The translations under genes and the position numbers were made by a program. Shown piece by piece: positions 32,921 through 45,604 of a stretch of 64,000 nt of DNA. The stretch lies in the NCBI GenBank assembly GCA_030704615.1, contig CM060731.1:47430001-47494000 (forward strand), read 5' to 3'. This stretch comes from Takakia lepidozioides. Taxonomy: Eukaryota; Streptophyta; Takakiopsida; Takakiales; Takakiaceae. The notes under the pieces were generated by a model. It saw only the letters and a program-made list of their open reading frames with translations. It had not been told where the DNA came from and made no database searches. The stretch's first letter is position 1. Every line of letters begins with the position of its first letter.

Positions 32921-33270
32921 GGATTTTGCTGGACTTAGTGGCTTACTGGAGTTTTGACAGAATAGCACCAGACAAGCAGAACCCTCATTCATTGTCAAGG
33001 TGATGTCTTTTCACATGTATGTAGTGCCCAGGATATACAGACCATACCAAATTTGACAAAATGAGAACAAAATTTGACAAAATGTCCAATTTAGGGTTCC
33101 AAACACAAATCTCTCATTTTGTCAAATTTGGTATGGTCTGTATATGCTAAAACCCAGGCACTACATACATGTGAAAAGACATCACCTTGACAATGAATGA
33201 GGGTTCTGCTTGTCTGGTGCTATTCTGTCAAAACTCCGGTAAGCCACTAAGTCCAGCAAAAGCAAAATCC
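32921..33270. repeat. Long inverted repeat, arms of about 146 and 159 bp
   Basis: The left arm (32921-33066) is the reverse complement of the right arm (33112-33270) apart from a few substitutions and two short indels. The spacer is 45 bp (33067-33111). The arms include TGTCAAGGTGATGTCTTTTC and TTGACAAAATGAGA. A transcript across it would fold into a hairpin of about 145 bp. Both arms, read outward from the centre, open with the same short peptide (MTMNEGSACL), which follows from the symmetry and does not prove coding. Confidence 0.92.
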
Positions 33271-34474
33271 TACGAAACAAATCCATCCTCTGTACGCGGA
33301 ACACCAGTTTGTAAAGTTTCTATCGGTGAGTTTGTACGATCAACGTGTCTTTATCGTGGATGCTTTCTATGGTGTGCAAGCAGGTTCCTGTATGTTTTCT
33401 CCTGGCATTTTGGGCGTCAGGCTGCTTCGCTTCCACAGTCTGGGTTGGCTGGTTCTTCAAGGTCTGGCCTCAGCCTTCCCTATACGATTAGGCGAAATGG
33501 TATGTTGTGTACTGCACAAAATTCGGCCAAGGGTGCAGTTGTCGTCTGCAGTGAACGTCGGACCGGGGCTATATAAAAGCAGCTTATGCAACACCAATAT
33601 CCATGCCTCTGTGCGGTAATTCATTCCACATGGCTCAGCAAGGTAATTTCGAAGCAAGGGAATCCAGGGAAGTTTGTCCCCTTGGGCAACTTTGTCCAGC
33701 ACACAAAATTACTCTAGTGAGAACATATGCAAACCATGATAACTCACAAGAGAAAGTGAGGTCTCATGAATTGCCAGGAGCTTATGTGTCTAATGATAAT
33801 GAAGTGTATGACCCACCTACTGACCCATGCCAATGATGCTGTAGACTACCACAATCGGCGAGATTGCTATACCACAATCACATGATAAATGGTGGTTTTG
33901 GAGGGAAAGATAAAGTTTCTTTACCGTCCAATGAATTGGAGGGAAAAAGAGGAGACATTTTATGCAAACATTCAAAGAATATACCCAATGGACAGGTACT
34001 TGGCTTATGTTCCCTTATGCCTCTTCTCACTGGAAGAGCCAACCCAATGGTTGCACATTTGTGCCTTGCCTACAGTTACATAACTAAGGCGGTCTTGGGT
34101 CCAATCTTTCCAGAGTCCATTGTGTACTCAGATGGGTTGTGCAAAGAGCAGTAAGCTCTGTAAGGATGTTAAACAAACCGCAACAGGTTTCTGCTGAGAA
34201 ATACTTTTCAGATTTTTATCCTCACTTAGTCCTAGGGCAGGTACATTTATATATAGACCTCCGTTTCCTTGTAACAAGGGAAGTTTTAACCAATGTTTCA
34301 GAGCAACCCCTGAAATGTTTTTCTGCAAAAGCCTTCCGGGATTGTGGAAGACTTGACCAGGCCAACAACTCAGAAGAATCTACAAGTTGCTGCACTATGA
34401 ATTGATGTACCCCTTTTATACCAAACCACCACAGGTGAAAAGTGGTTGGATTTAACCTTCCCAAGGGTGCTCAA
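33271..34474. other. Region between the inverted repeat and ABCB, unassigned open frames
   Basis: Three plus-strand frames are notable but unplaced: 33326-33619 (contains YDQRVFIVDAFYG), 33603-33836 and 33889-34083 (contains FLYRPMNWREKEETFY). They look less random than their neighbours, but I recognise no family and cannot link them by splice sites. The last few hundred bases should include the ABCB 3' UTR on the other strand. Confidence 0.4.
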
Positions 34475-37400
34475 TTAAACAGGATGTGTAATTAAGTGTG
34501 ACACCTTGCAATCTTCTGGAAGTTCAGCTGAAGTAGTCCTCGTTATGCGGTGCTGTTGCAAGCTGATAAGCCGCGAATATGCACCGTTGGGTCTCACAAC
34601 AAGCTCTTGATGCATGCCTTGTTCGATGATGGCACCGTCCTGGATCACGGCTATGCTATTGGCATTGCGAATAGTTGAGAGCCTGTGTGCAACTATCACT
34701 GATGTGCGCCCCTTCAATCATAAGAAGATGTGCAATTCAGGCCCAAAATCCCCAAAAACATGTTTGCAAGTGCAAATATATCCTAGCTGGATGTCAGGCT
34801 AGTCTCTTTTTTTCTTTCTTTCTTCTGCTTTGCAAACTCATCCAAAAGATTTTCTTTGAAAGACGCATTTCAGAGGCATGACCATACAATTGATACAATC
34901 CAACTTCAGCATGCAAGTCAAGCACAGGGATATATAGGCACACATAGTTTGACCCCTAGCCGAACACCATACCTTCATTAGCCTGTCCAAGGCTTCTTGC
35001 ACAATCTTTTCCGACTCAGCATCAAGCGCACTGGTGGCCTCATCCAGCAGCAATATTGCTGGATTCTTCAAGACTGCTCGTGCAATAGCCACCCGCTGTT
35101 TCTGGCCACCAGAGAGCTGAAGCCCTCGTTCCCCAACTTGAGTTTTGTACCCATCTGGCAGGGCAGAGATATAATTGTGTGCATTAGCAGCTTTGGCTGC
35201 CTCAATAATCTCAGCCTCAGATGCCCCTTCCCTCCCATAGAGAATGTTGTCGTAAATGGTGGTGGCAAACAAGGCAGGTTCCTGCTGCACAAGCCCAATG
35301 TGTAGCCGAAGACTTTTCAGATTCAATTTCCTCACGTCCGTCCCATCGATCAGGACTTGGCCAGAGATGGGGTCATAAAACCTCTCGATCAGTGAAATCA
35401 CTGAGCTCTTTCCTGACCCGCTTGAGCCTACAAGAGCCAGGCTTTTTCCAGCACGCACCTTCAGATTCAAGTCCTTGAAAATGGGAAGCTTTGGCCGCGA
35501 TGCGTAGGTGAACATAACATGCTTCAGCTCAATATCTCCCCTCACAGACTGTAAATTCTCGCCAAGAAAGTCATCGCTATCTATCTCTGTATGCCGGTCA
35601 AGCACCTCAAACACTCCAGCCAGGGCCTGACCTCCTTTCACACAGTCTGGAGCACCAGAAAGCGCCTCGGCAATAGCAATGGCAGCAACAGATAGAAGTA
35701 GGAACACTTGGATGACGTTTGAAAATTTTGTAAGATTATCTTTCACCAACTGGGCTCCATACCATAGAGCCAATGCGTAGGACCCATACATAGCTAGCTG
35801 TGAGAGCCCGTACCCAAGACCTGCCACCTGGTAAAGCAAATTCTTCCTTAGAGGCTTCTGCTGGTAATAGAAAAGAAATTGCATAAAGGATTGCCCCAGC
35901 GCTAGCAATCCTCATGAATGTCCTTCATTCCCTGGTATCTACTACATCATCTGAGGTAAGCCTGCCCATGAGAGAAAGAGAGAGGGCTATTTCAACAAAG
36001 TGAGGGAAATAACAAGGTTGAAAGAGTCATGAATTAATACCTGGCCTCGCCAAAAGCTCCTGTTCATGGAGCCCTCCATCTCGTGGACAAAGAGGCGTAG
36101 GACTTTCTTCTCAGCATTGAAGGCTGCCACTGTCCGGATATTACTTACCGCGTCCCCAGCAACCATGTTTGCTCTGGCCTGAGCCTTGGCTATGTCTCCT
36201 GCAAACCCCTTCAAAAATATTTGCTGCACAGCAGGCCCGGCATGACAAAACAATCTTTGAGTGTCGAGATCAAACTGCCAAAAATTTAAAGAAGGCCAAA
36301 AAAAATCTCAGGAAGGGGAGTAAGAGGAGAGAAAATGAAGAGACGAGAAATGAAATGAAATGAAATGGTACTTTATAACGTCCGCGGAAAGCTCATAGAG
36401 CTTATGGGACAAAATGGAAACATGAGAGAGGAACAAGTCCAGAAACCACAATTAATGTTCTAGCGAATGTCGAAGGGTGAAGGCCTCGTGCAGGTAGGGG
36501 GCCAAGCATTTTTGATCCTCATAGTGGAAGACATCAGTGAGAGTTTGGGTTCCACTGAATAAACAGTGGAATCTCCCACGGATCTCGTAGTATAGAGGGC
36601 AGTAGAAGAAGAAGTGTTCTTCAGTTTCGATTTCCTGGCTGCGCCCTATGCAAGCTGGACATAGGCGGTCCTCCCGTTGCAGGTTTTCCCATCTGCCAGT
36701 CTCTATCCGTAGGTTGTGGGAACCCACCCTGAACCGCCCCAATGCCCTCAGGAGGGAAGGAGATAAGGATGCTGAAAGGTAATTTGGTCTCAAGATTCTA
36801 TTGTCGCGGAGCACCAAGAATGTCTCTCGATAGAAGTGGAGCTTTGTTGGGTAGCTTCCAAGTTCTCTGGACATGTAATTCCATAAGCTCTCTCCTAACG
36901 AGTCTGTTGCGGTCATGTCTGGACGTGATGTCCACCTCATCTGGATTCATTGGTAATAGGAAAGCAGTAGAAAGTCCGTTACGTTGAAATAAAACTGTCC
37001 ACTCGAGCATACCAGGAGTTCCTGAAACCTGCAGCTTTGAGCCTCATAGATGTTCGAGAAAGAAAGTTCAACTTCATAACCTGGGGGGGGGACCAAGTAG
37101 AACAATGTTCATGAGAAGACGTATATTACATTGATAATACATTTTTGGGCCACAAAAGGCACCTGGTAGACTTTACAAGAGGACACACAAGATGTATCAG
37201 AAAGCCTCTATCCCAGTCAGAGACTTTCTTCATTCAGGCAAGCTGCCCAGAGTCTCTGGTCTCCATAGCTAATTACCTCTGCCAAGGATGAGAAATGAAA
37301 TGAAATGGTGCTTTATATAATGTCCGCGAAAAGCTCATAGAGCTTATGGGACAAAATGGAAAGAAAAACATGAGAGAAAACAGGAAATCAGAGTCAGAGA

Positions 37401-40400
37401 AAAGAACTATTGTTCGAGTGATTGTCTAAGGGTGAATGACTCGTGCAGGTAGGCTGCCATTTCTGATCTTCATAGTGGAAGACTTCAGTGAGAGATTGGG
37501 TTCCACGGAACAGACAATGGAATCTCCCACGGATCTCATAGTATAGAGGGCAATAGAAGAAGAAGTGTTCTTCAGTTCCAATTTCCTGGTTGCGCCCTGT
37601 GCAAGCTGGACAGAGGCGGTCCTCCCGCTGCAGGTTTTCCCATCTGCCAGTCTCTATCTGTAGGTTGTGGGAGCCCACCCTGAACCGCCCCAAAGCCCTC
37701 AGGAGATAAGGAGATAAAGAGGCCGAAAGGTAATTGGGCCGCAAGATTCTATCATCTCGGAGAACCAAGAATATTTCTCGATAGAAATGGAGCTTTGTCG
37801 TGAGGTTGGGTAACTTCCAAGTTCTCCTGACATGTAGCTCCATGAGCTCCTTTCTAATTAGCTGGTTGCGGTCATGCTTGGATGTGATGTCCACCTCTTC
37901 TGGGTTCACTGGCAATAGTGAAGCAATAGAGAGTCAGATGAGAGAAAGGAGACATTTGAAGGAAGAGAAATGAAATGAAATGAAATGAAATGAAATGGTA
38001 CTTTATAACGTCCACGGAAAGCTCATAGAGAGAAATTCACCTCAGCAAGAGACGCACAGACGAGCAGCGGGGAACAGGCCAAGATAACAGAAGCTATACG
38101 CCACTCTACTGCAAAGGATATTCCAATCGATCCAATCAATACTACAGAATTTTGGACCAGCAAAGATAGGCGGTCCCCAATTGCACTCCTGACCGTCGTT
38201 GCATTGGCTGACAGGCGGGATGCCACCTGACCGCTGTTGTTCCCCTCAACATCAAACCAACTCACCTCATTCCTCAGAATACCTGGAAGGCAGACGAACA
38301 TGTGTGTGTGTGAGAGAGAGAGAGAGCGTACCAGAAGTCTTACAAGTAGTGTAACTGCAAATGGAGCACAAACCTAGATAGACCAGATTAGGGTATAAGA
38401 ACTACTATGACAAACTATATGGAGGAGCTTGGAAGATTGAGTTATTACATCCTTAGCTACAGCACCGAAAAATGCAACAACCATTGTGCAGAACACTAGC
38501 AGTCACTAGCAGTGGTGGGAGTCAAACCTGCAAACATCAGTTCACGGATGCGCTTCACCAGATTCTCCCCCATGACGCCAAAGAAATAGTGTTGGGCAGT
38601 GTTGCCAAGTAGACCCATGACCCCAAACACTAGAAGGATAATAGCATATGTGCTGATCTCTTTCTTCATTTTACCATGGTCTGGAAGGTGGTAAGCTGGC
38701 AACACGAGGCCTACCACTAGTCCGAATCCTGGGTGCAGGCAACCTGTGATAATGGATGCAATTGCACCAATGAGCGCAAGAGGCCACTCAGCCTGGTTCA
38801 GCTTCAACAAACGTCGTACAGATCCAGCAGGCACAGGGTGTGCTACATCTTTATCTTTTGTCAAGGTCTCTGAGGCATCTGATGCGATACTGAATTGACT
38901 CCTGCCTGGATTTAAAGGGCTTGAGAGCCTGTGGAGCACGACAAACCATGAAAGGGTGATGGATGCCTGGTCTGTAATGAACACTTACCATATTCAAAGA
39001 GCAGAAGGGGGCAGAAGAGGGATTATTCTGGCTACAGTGTGCCTACCTTTGCAACGTGGCTTTACAACAGTGCCTTCCTGTCACATCCTCAAAGTTCCCA
39101 TCAACTCTGACATGAACATTACCAGAGTACCTAGATATCATTAGCAAAAACATCCCAGTATCTTGCCATGCAGACTGGGCAGATCATGATTCAACATATA
39201 GATCTGAGGTGCTATGCATGTAGGCACCAAACAAGGCCCTCACAATTGATCAGCAAGAACATTGCGTTCAACTAAACACTCGACAATTACGTTGGTCCCT
39301 CAACTTCTCACTGAAACTAGAGGTAATTTGGTTTCAACTTTCCACCCACCCACTCACCCATCCGGACTAGAGGAAAGCTGAAGGTAAGAATTAGACTCTG
39401 ACGTATTACGGGGCCGTTTCAAGGGGGATGATATCATAGATTTTTTTGTGATCTTGTGTGGATCAGTCAAATCCTGTCTTTGGGATGACAGCAGTAACCT
39501 CTCTGTGCCGGCCAACCCAACGGTCTGCTGCACTAAGCTTTTGAAGTCCTATGGATGGCATGAACCGTAACTTGATATTATGATGCGCAATACTGAAAGT
39601 TCAGTACATTGTCTAAAATGAAAGCTGCACTTGGCTAAAAAAGAGAGTTTGGGTTCCTTTAGGCTCCATGTTTGTCTTCCATGAGGATCTTAGGCCTGTG
39701 TTCATATTCCCTCTGTCGTTACCATGTCGAGTAGGGGGTTGGTGTACTGTGGTGGCTTCCGTGAACGAACCCACCGAACCTATCAACCGAACCTAATACC
39801 AAACCTAAGCCCCACCAATATGAGTCGCTGGTTGCTTCATTTCATGGTGAAGGTGAAGAAGAGAGAGTGGAAGAGAGGAAATGTACTCATAAGACGTTGT
39901 TTGCCGTAGCCTTGTGGCAATTGACCCCGTTCCCAGTTTGAGCGGAACACAAACGGACAGAAACTAACTTTGTCAGGGGCTGATGGCGGTAGTATGACTT
40001 AACTTGGAACAGACAATTGATCCAAGCTTTTCAGATATCCTCTAGAAATCGTCACACAATCATCAATCTGCTGTGTGTGATTTGCCCAATAACTAGGCCC
40101 CAAAATGGCCTGGGCTTTTGGCTCCGCCTCGAGATGTGGAAGAGAGAGAGAGAGAGACCCACAAAAAGAGTACAAGCAGAAAAAAGCTGTATCCCACCTC
40201 ATTAATGACGCGCTGGCAAGCGTGGGTTCCTTCCCTTGTGACATAGCCATTTCTTGCAGCCTCACTAGGGCTGAATATGCACCTCTCTGCCCCTTGGCCA
40301 AGAGCTGCTCATGGTTCCCTATCTCCACAATTACACCATCCTGGACAACAGCAATCGTATCAGCCTTCCTTATGGTAGAGAGCCTGTGGGCCACAATGAC

Positions 40401-43400
40401 AGTCGTTCGCCCAACCATTGTACGATCCAGAGCTTCCTGTACAATCTGTTCTGAGCTGGCATCAAGTGCGCTGGTGGCTTCGTCAAGGAGAAGTATTGTC
40501 GGGTTCTTAAGAATTGCACGAGCAAGGGCTATCCGCTGTTTCTGGCCACCCGACATTTGAACACCGTGCTCACCTACCTGCCACATGGTCAGATGTCACT
40601 GTGACTTGATTGACATGGTCAGATTTCCCCACAAACTGGTAGTGTCCAGGGGTTGTGTAAAAGAGCTTGTTCTCTGCCATACTGGAGTTACGAGCTAGCA
40701 ACTGGGATAGAGCTTTCTTACTACGCCCACCTGCTCTGTAAAGTCTCCCAGTGGCAGGTGTTCAACTGTGCATGCAAGGTGTAAGGAGGAGGAAGGAAGG
40801 ACCCGGAGAGGGTTGCTTGTGCAGAAGCTAAAATTTCCTTCTTCACTTATGGAAGTCAGGTGAGGCAAACTCGCCCAGTGGGCTCTTGCCCTTGCTAATG
40901 TCCTCATACCAATAACTCAAGTCCTGAGCTGAATGCCTCTGCCCTTCATAGATAATTCAAGGGTAATATTAGAAATATATGTGCAGCTTCCCCGCATGGA
41001 GGGCAGAGCTCTCAATCTCTTGACCTGTCCCTCTCTGTATCTGTCTCTAACTAGACACTGTTAACTCCACATGCCCTAATTTCCTCCAAAGAATGTGACA
41101 TTTTCTCAGATCTGGAAAGGAAAAATGACTTCCTTTCACGCATAAATCCACTGTTGGAGCAAGCCTGCCTCAATGGAACTGCTCACATACTCCGTCCCAC
41201 CCCTTGCCTTCCAAACAGGGCATGGCGTGTATGGCCTAGTTGTAAATGGTCTCATCCCTCCACCCTTTTTTTTCTCTCTGAGAGTATGGTATGCACTTGG
41301 ACACTGGAAAAAATTGACTTGATCGAGAATAACCAACTTTATTAATTTAGCCTCAAAATGATGTTGATTGTGACCACTGCCCCTTTAGTTGTCACCCTCC
41401 CCACCCTCACAGTTTTATCTTTACATTGGGTTGAAATTGTGGTGTTCAGCATCGGTGTCAAATCTGGCTTCTTTGGTTTTACCCATAAATCACACTTGAC
41501 CAAAAAGTCAAGCGATCAGGAATGACCTTCAGTTCAACGTGGACCTTCATATGCCAAGAAGAAAAAGTGAAAGAACCTGAGTGTTGTAGCCCCATGGAAG
41601 CGTGGTAATAAAGGCGTGGGCATTGGCTCCCTTAGAAGCCTCTTCTATCTCCTTATCAGTGCCCTGTTCTTTGCCATATAGAATGTTCTCCTTGATGCTG
41701 GTAGCGAAAAGTGCAGGCTCCTGATTGACTAGCCCAATTTGGCCACGAAGCCACTTCAGCTGCAGTGATTTTATGTTCTGACCATCCAGCAGCACCTCTC
41801 CTGACAAACCACAAAAATAACTCTCGCCTTGAGAGAGCCATTCTCATGTACATTAAAAGGCAAGACTAACTGCCCTGCTGACCAACCAGTGGTGGAGGGA
41901 AGAGAAATGTGACCAGAGGTACATACACTCTGGAGCTCTACATCCTTTTGGACATCAAGGAGTACATTGCAATGTACATCTCTATCCTCCAGAAGCCTAC
42001 CTGATTTGGGGTCATAGAATCGCTCAATAAGAGAAATGACAGTGCTCTTGCCCGAGCCGCTGCCACCCACGATGGCCAGAGTCTTGCCAGCAGGGATGCT
42101 CAGAGAGAAGTCTCTAAAAATGAGCACATTGGGCCTGGATGGATAGCTAAACTCCACATTGCAAAACTCAATATGGCCCTGCACTTCCTTTGGCTGCTTG
42201 CCTGCCTTATTACTCTTGATGTTGATGGTGGGTTCATGGTTGATAATTTCAAAGATCTTGTAAGCCGCTGCTTTTGCCTTCCCAAATGCTGCCAGGTTCG
42301 GTGATGCTTGTCCTAGTGCACTGTGCACACCCATGGATACAATCACAGCAGACCTGATGTTAACTCACATAGACAGGATTGGTTGGAATACCTAGTGGGA
42401 AGCCTTCTCTTTGCCAGCCAGGCACATGGTGGGAGAGAGAAAGGGAGGGAGACAACATACATGCCACCAATGCTGACTTGAAAGATGGTAGCGAGAGCTT
42501 TTCCACCAGTTGTCGAGCCACTGCGTATTAGCACTCCCCCATACCACAAAAGCAGCGCCCAACAACAGAAAAAAGCAACCGACACCAACCCCATGCCGAG
42601 CCCCTTGGCCAGCCCCGTCTTATACCCCAGCTTCAATGTTGACTGAAGGGCTCTCGAGTATGTTTCCAGCTCCTTCGCCTCGCCAACGAAGGAATACACT
42701 GTGCGCACCTGTGCTATTGCCTGCTCCATGGATCCACAGACACCAGTTGTTGAGTCACACGTACAATTCCTGGAGTTTTGAGTTGTTAATTCTCTCATTT
42801 CTCTCCACCAAACCCCCCCTTTCCTTCCTGCCAAGCACCGTCCCTCTCCCCTCACACCCAGTGCTTAGACAGATGCTAAAGCACAGAATAAGTAGGCAAT
42901 CCCGGCCTGCGAATTGAATTGTGCAGAGTTCAAATTGGGAATAGCAACGTAAACTGACCTGTTCTGCGATGCCACCTGCCTCAGCATATGCCTTCTGGCT
43001 CCTGGAGGTAAGACTTGTGATAACAAGGACCTGCATCCCCCCTGTAATAGCAATCACAGGGACCACTGCCAGAGTGACCAGCCCAAGATTCCAGAGTGAT
43101 GAAAAACCAATAGCCAAACCCGCCACAAATGTGGCCATGTAGTGGACGAAGTTTCCCATCTGCAGAGATTACCCACAGAGTCAAAGTGATTTTTCCATGA
43201 AATCCCACCCGCACCAAACCCACATGGGATTTCCAAAGCCAGTGACCCAGCGCCACAAGGATGCTCGACTCTTTATGCATATTACATACATAGACCATCA
43301 ACCAGAAGTTATGTCACTCAATGACATGATTTGGGATATCAGCACGGAATGAAGTGTCAACTTGCGCATCAAAATAGTCTGCAGTTTAAAATACCTTCTC

Positions 43401-45604
43401 GCCGATGGCATCTTGCACCAGGAGGGTGTCACTTGATATGCTGCTAACTATGTCTCCAGTTCTCGCATCTGTGTCAAAGTACCCCACATCTTGCCTGAGC
43501 ATTGCCTGTAAGTAGTTCAGACGCATCCGAGCCCCCTGGCGCTCGCCTGTCTGCATCCAACAGGACACCTCTGCTACCAAAGCCACGATGAGACAGAGAG
43601 AGAGAGAGAGAGAGAGAGGCAGAGATGTGCTCAATGACCAATCCCACCCAAAGTTAATTGCAGGAACTTGACTTGCAACTACAGGCAGAGGAAAGAATCC
43701 AGCTCCCTACAAAGAGTATAAAATTAATGTGTCTAACATCAAACAGATCATGACCAGCAATGCAGGAAAACCAATACAGAAGAGAGAAATAACCAGCAGA
43801 GAGTATTTGGATATACCTGCCCAAGACATAATACACGTCACCATGCCCAAGTAGAGAAGGTATAGTGCATTCTGTACCCAGCCATCCCCCGTAGAAAAAT
43901 CCGACAGCCTTATTAGATATCATCCTAACAAGAGCACCAGGTCAGAAGGGACACAGAGAAGGGGGTGGGGGGGGAAGTGCCAGCACAATCCACCTAGTTG
44001 ATCCAGACCCAGAAATTTGTAAAGTGGATGACAATCAGATGCCCTTTGACACCTTGTGCCGATAAAAACGTTTTGACTAACAAGAAACATTTCCTAGAGA
44101 CAACCAACTCTCCTTCTCAGCTCTGCCCTCTATCAACATGAGTTAACTTTACAGCAGAGGTCTCTGTTGGCTTTCTAAGATTGAAGCTCCTAGGTAATCA
44201 GTCTCAACCGCAGCAATGCCTGGCTGGTGGGCTATCCAAATGGGCCTGCAGTAAGTTCATACGGATATGGAAGTCGCCCCCACAAATTAAGATTTTGTCT
44301 ACAAAGCTGAGGCTTGAGTGCTGCACAGGACAACTAAGATGAGGTCTCCTGCAAAGGGACATTCCTTGGACAGAAATGAAAGGAGCATCCCTTGTAGCAT
44401 AACTTCTATATCCACAGTGTATGTAATAACTCCAATGATTATGCTCATGTAATTCAAATTCTATACAAGGTGCAAATTACAACCATGATCACAACTGTAC
44501 TTTCCAAGTGTGAAACTTGCTGCATTACTTAAGCCATGCCCTATACACTGTTGCATTCGTAAGGAGTCAAAACCCTTCAAAACAAGTACCCTATTGCCGG
44601 CCTATTATTTTTTTAATTTGCATCTAACAATCACTAGTTGCACTTTGAATACGGAGGGGAATTAATGTTGTCAAACTCTGACCTTGGAAATAAAGGACAG
44701 TTTTATCTCAGCGTTTTATCTCATCGTTCTGGACTCAGAATCGAGGATGTTGGAACCAATCTGTACACAAGGCAGCTACATTTTAACTATTTACTGATGC
44801 AGCTAGCTGCTACGGTGGACATATTGCCTACGGTAAGGGTACGATTGAAAGCTTGTTGACGTGCAAGATTGTGCGACATGTGATCATGAAACCAAACTAA
44901 GTGCATGTAGATTTCAGCCAGGATTTCTTAGTATTAGAGATCCGTCAATATACATAGTCTCGAAGTATAATCACCATTACAACAACACTGAAGTCATTAC
45001 TCTGATAGTAGCATTTGTGCCCTTCTCGAATGGTTGGAAAGGAGTTGACATTTTCAGATACACTAGGGGGATCATGGGGATGGAGGGACGAAGGGAGGGA
45101 GAGAACCTGGTCAACAACATCCTTGGCCTTGGTAGGATTTGTGGCATTGCCACCAAAGCCATCAAGCAGCCTCCCAAAGAAGAAGAAAAAGATGGGCAGT
45201 GCTGCTCCATGGGCAAACGCGCCTATGGTCCCAACAGAAAGGAGAAGATAGTCATATGGGTCCGCAAATGCAAAGAGTTTGTATAGGGGAACCGCATGCA
45301 CGGGTTCTGGCTTCTCCTCCGCCTCCTCCACCTTAACTGCAACATGGACCTCTGCAACTGAAGTTTCCTCCACTCCCTCAATCTCCACTGTCCCCACCTT
45401 CCCTCTTCCTTCCTCGAGGGATTCATCATGGGAGTCTTCCCGGTGCAGCTCTTGCTCAGGTCTATCAAGAGGGGTTAAACCCACGTCCAACTGTCCCCCG
45501 CAGTCCAGCTGCTGGGGCTGTCCACCTATCTCCTTCCTAATGTATTCCTCTTCTTCGATCCCACCCATCCTGCAAGCTCTGAGACCCTGCTGTTCGCAGT
45601 ACAA
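34475..45604 (-). CDS. Full-length ABC transporter, subfamily B (P-glycoprotein/ABCB1-ABCB19 type)
   Basis: 13 exons (high to low): 45604-45107, 43871-43817, 43570-43395, 43159-42959, 42720-42461, 42320-42001, 41800-41577, 40577-40198, 38928-38528, 38282-38041, 36223-36041, 35827-34973 and 34711-34475. All introns are GT-AG with matching phases, giving 1343 residues; a start at 45568 gives 1331. The layout is acidic N-terminus, TMD1, NBD1, linker, TMD2, NBD2. NBD1 has Walker [11 protein letters not shown], signature MSGGQKQR and Walker [16 protein letters not shown]2 has [18 protein letters not shown] and [12 protein letters not shown]. Both H-loops (VAHRLSTIR) are present. Both ATPase sites look intact. 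Closest remembered relatives are Arabidopsis ABCB1/ABCB19, plasma-membrane auxin exporters; substrate transfer to this protein is inference. Exon 2 is only 55 bp and its acceptor is the least certain. Intron 10 carries three LINE insertions. Confidence 0.95.
36344..37060 (-). mobile_element. 5'-truncated LINE, copy 1, in ABCB intron 10
   Basis: The minus strand encodes the ORF2 C-terminus, including [13 protein letters not shown], a CPAC...HFFFYC zinc-like motif and FHYEDQKCL. It ends in a 3' tail of repeated ATTTC units (complement of GAAAT repeats at about 36349-36367). A pentanucleotide tail instead of poly(A) is seen in some LINE clades. A frameshift lies near 36830. The high-coordinate boundary is approximate. 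Confidence 0.82.
37289..37945 (-). mobile_element. 5'-truncated LINE, copy 2, in ABCB intron 10
   Basis: Same family and orientation as copy 1, with the same ORF2 C-terminus ([20 protein letters not shown]) and the same GAAAT-complement tail at about 37289-37305. Identity to copy 1 is roughly 90% by eye. The longest continuous frame is 37394-37915. Confidence 0.82.
37968..38030 (-). mobile_element. 5'-truncated LINE, copy 3 (tail only), at the ABCB intron 10 donor
   Basis: Only the last 60 or so bases of the same LINE are present: the GAAAT-complement tail (five or six units) and the sequence to CTCATAGAG. It ends about ten bases inside intron 10, next to the donor at 38040-38039. The donor GTGAAT and exon 10 are intact. 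Confidence 0.8.

Noticed and set aside
33326-33619. Tentative reading of YDQRVFIVDAFYG as part of an ATP-dependent PEP carboxykinase
   Set aside because: The likeness is limited to about ten residues. None of the kinase, PEP or metal-binding motifs of the enzyme is nearby.
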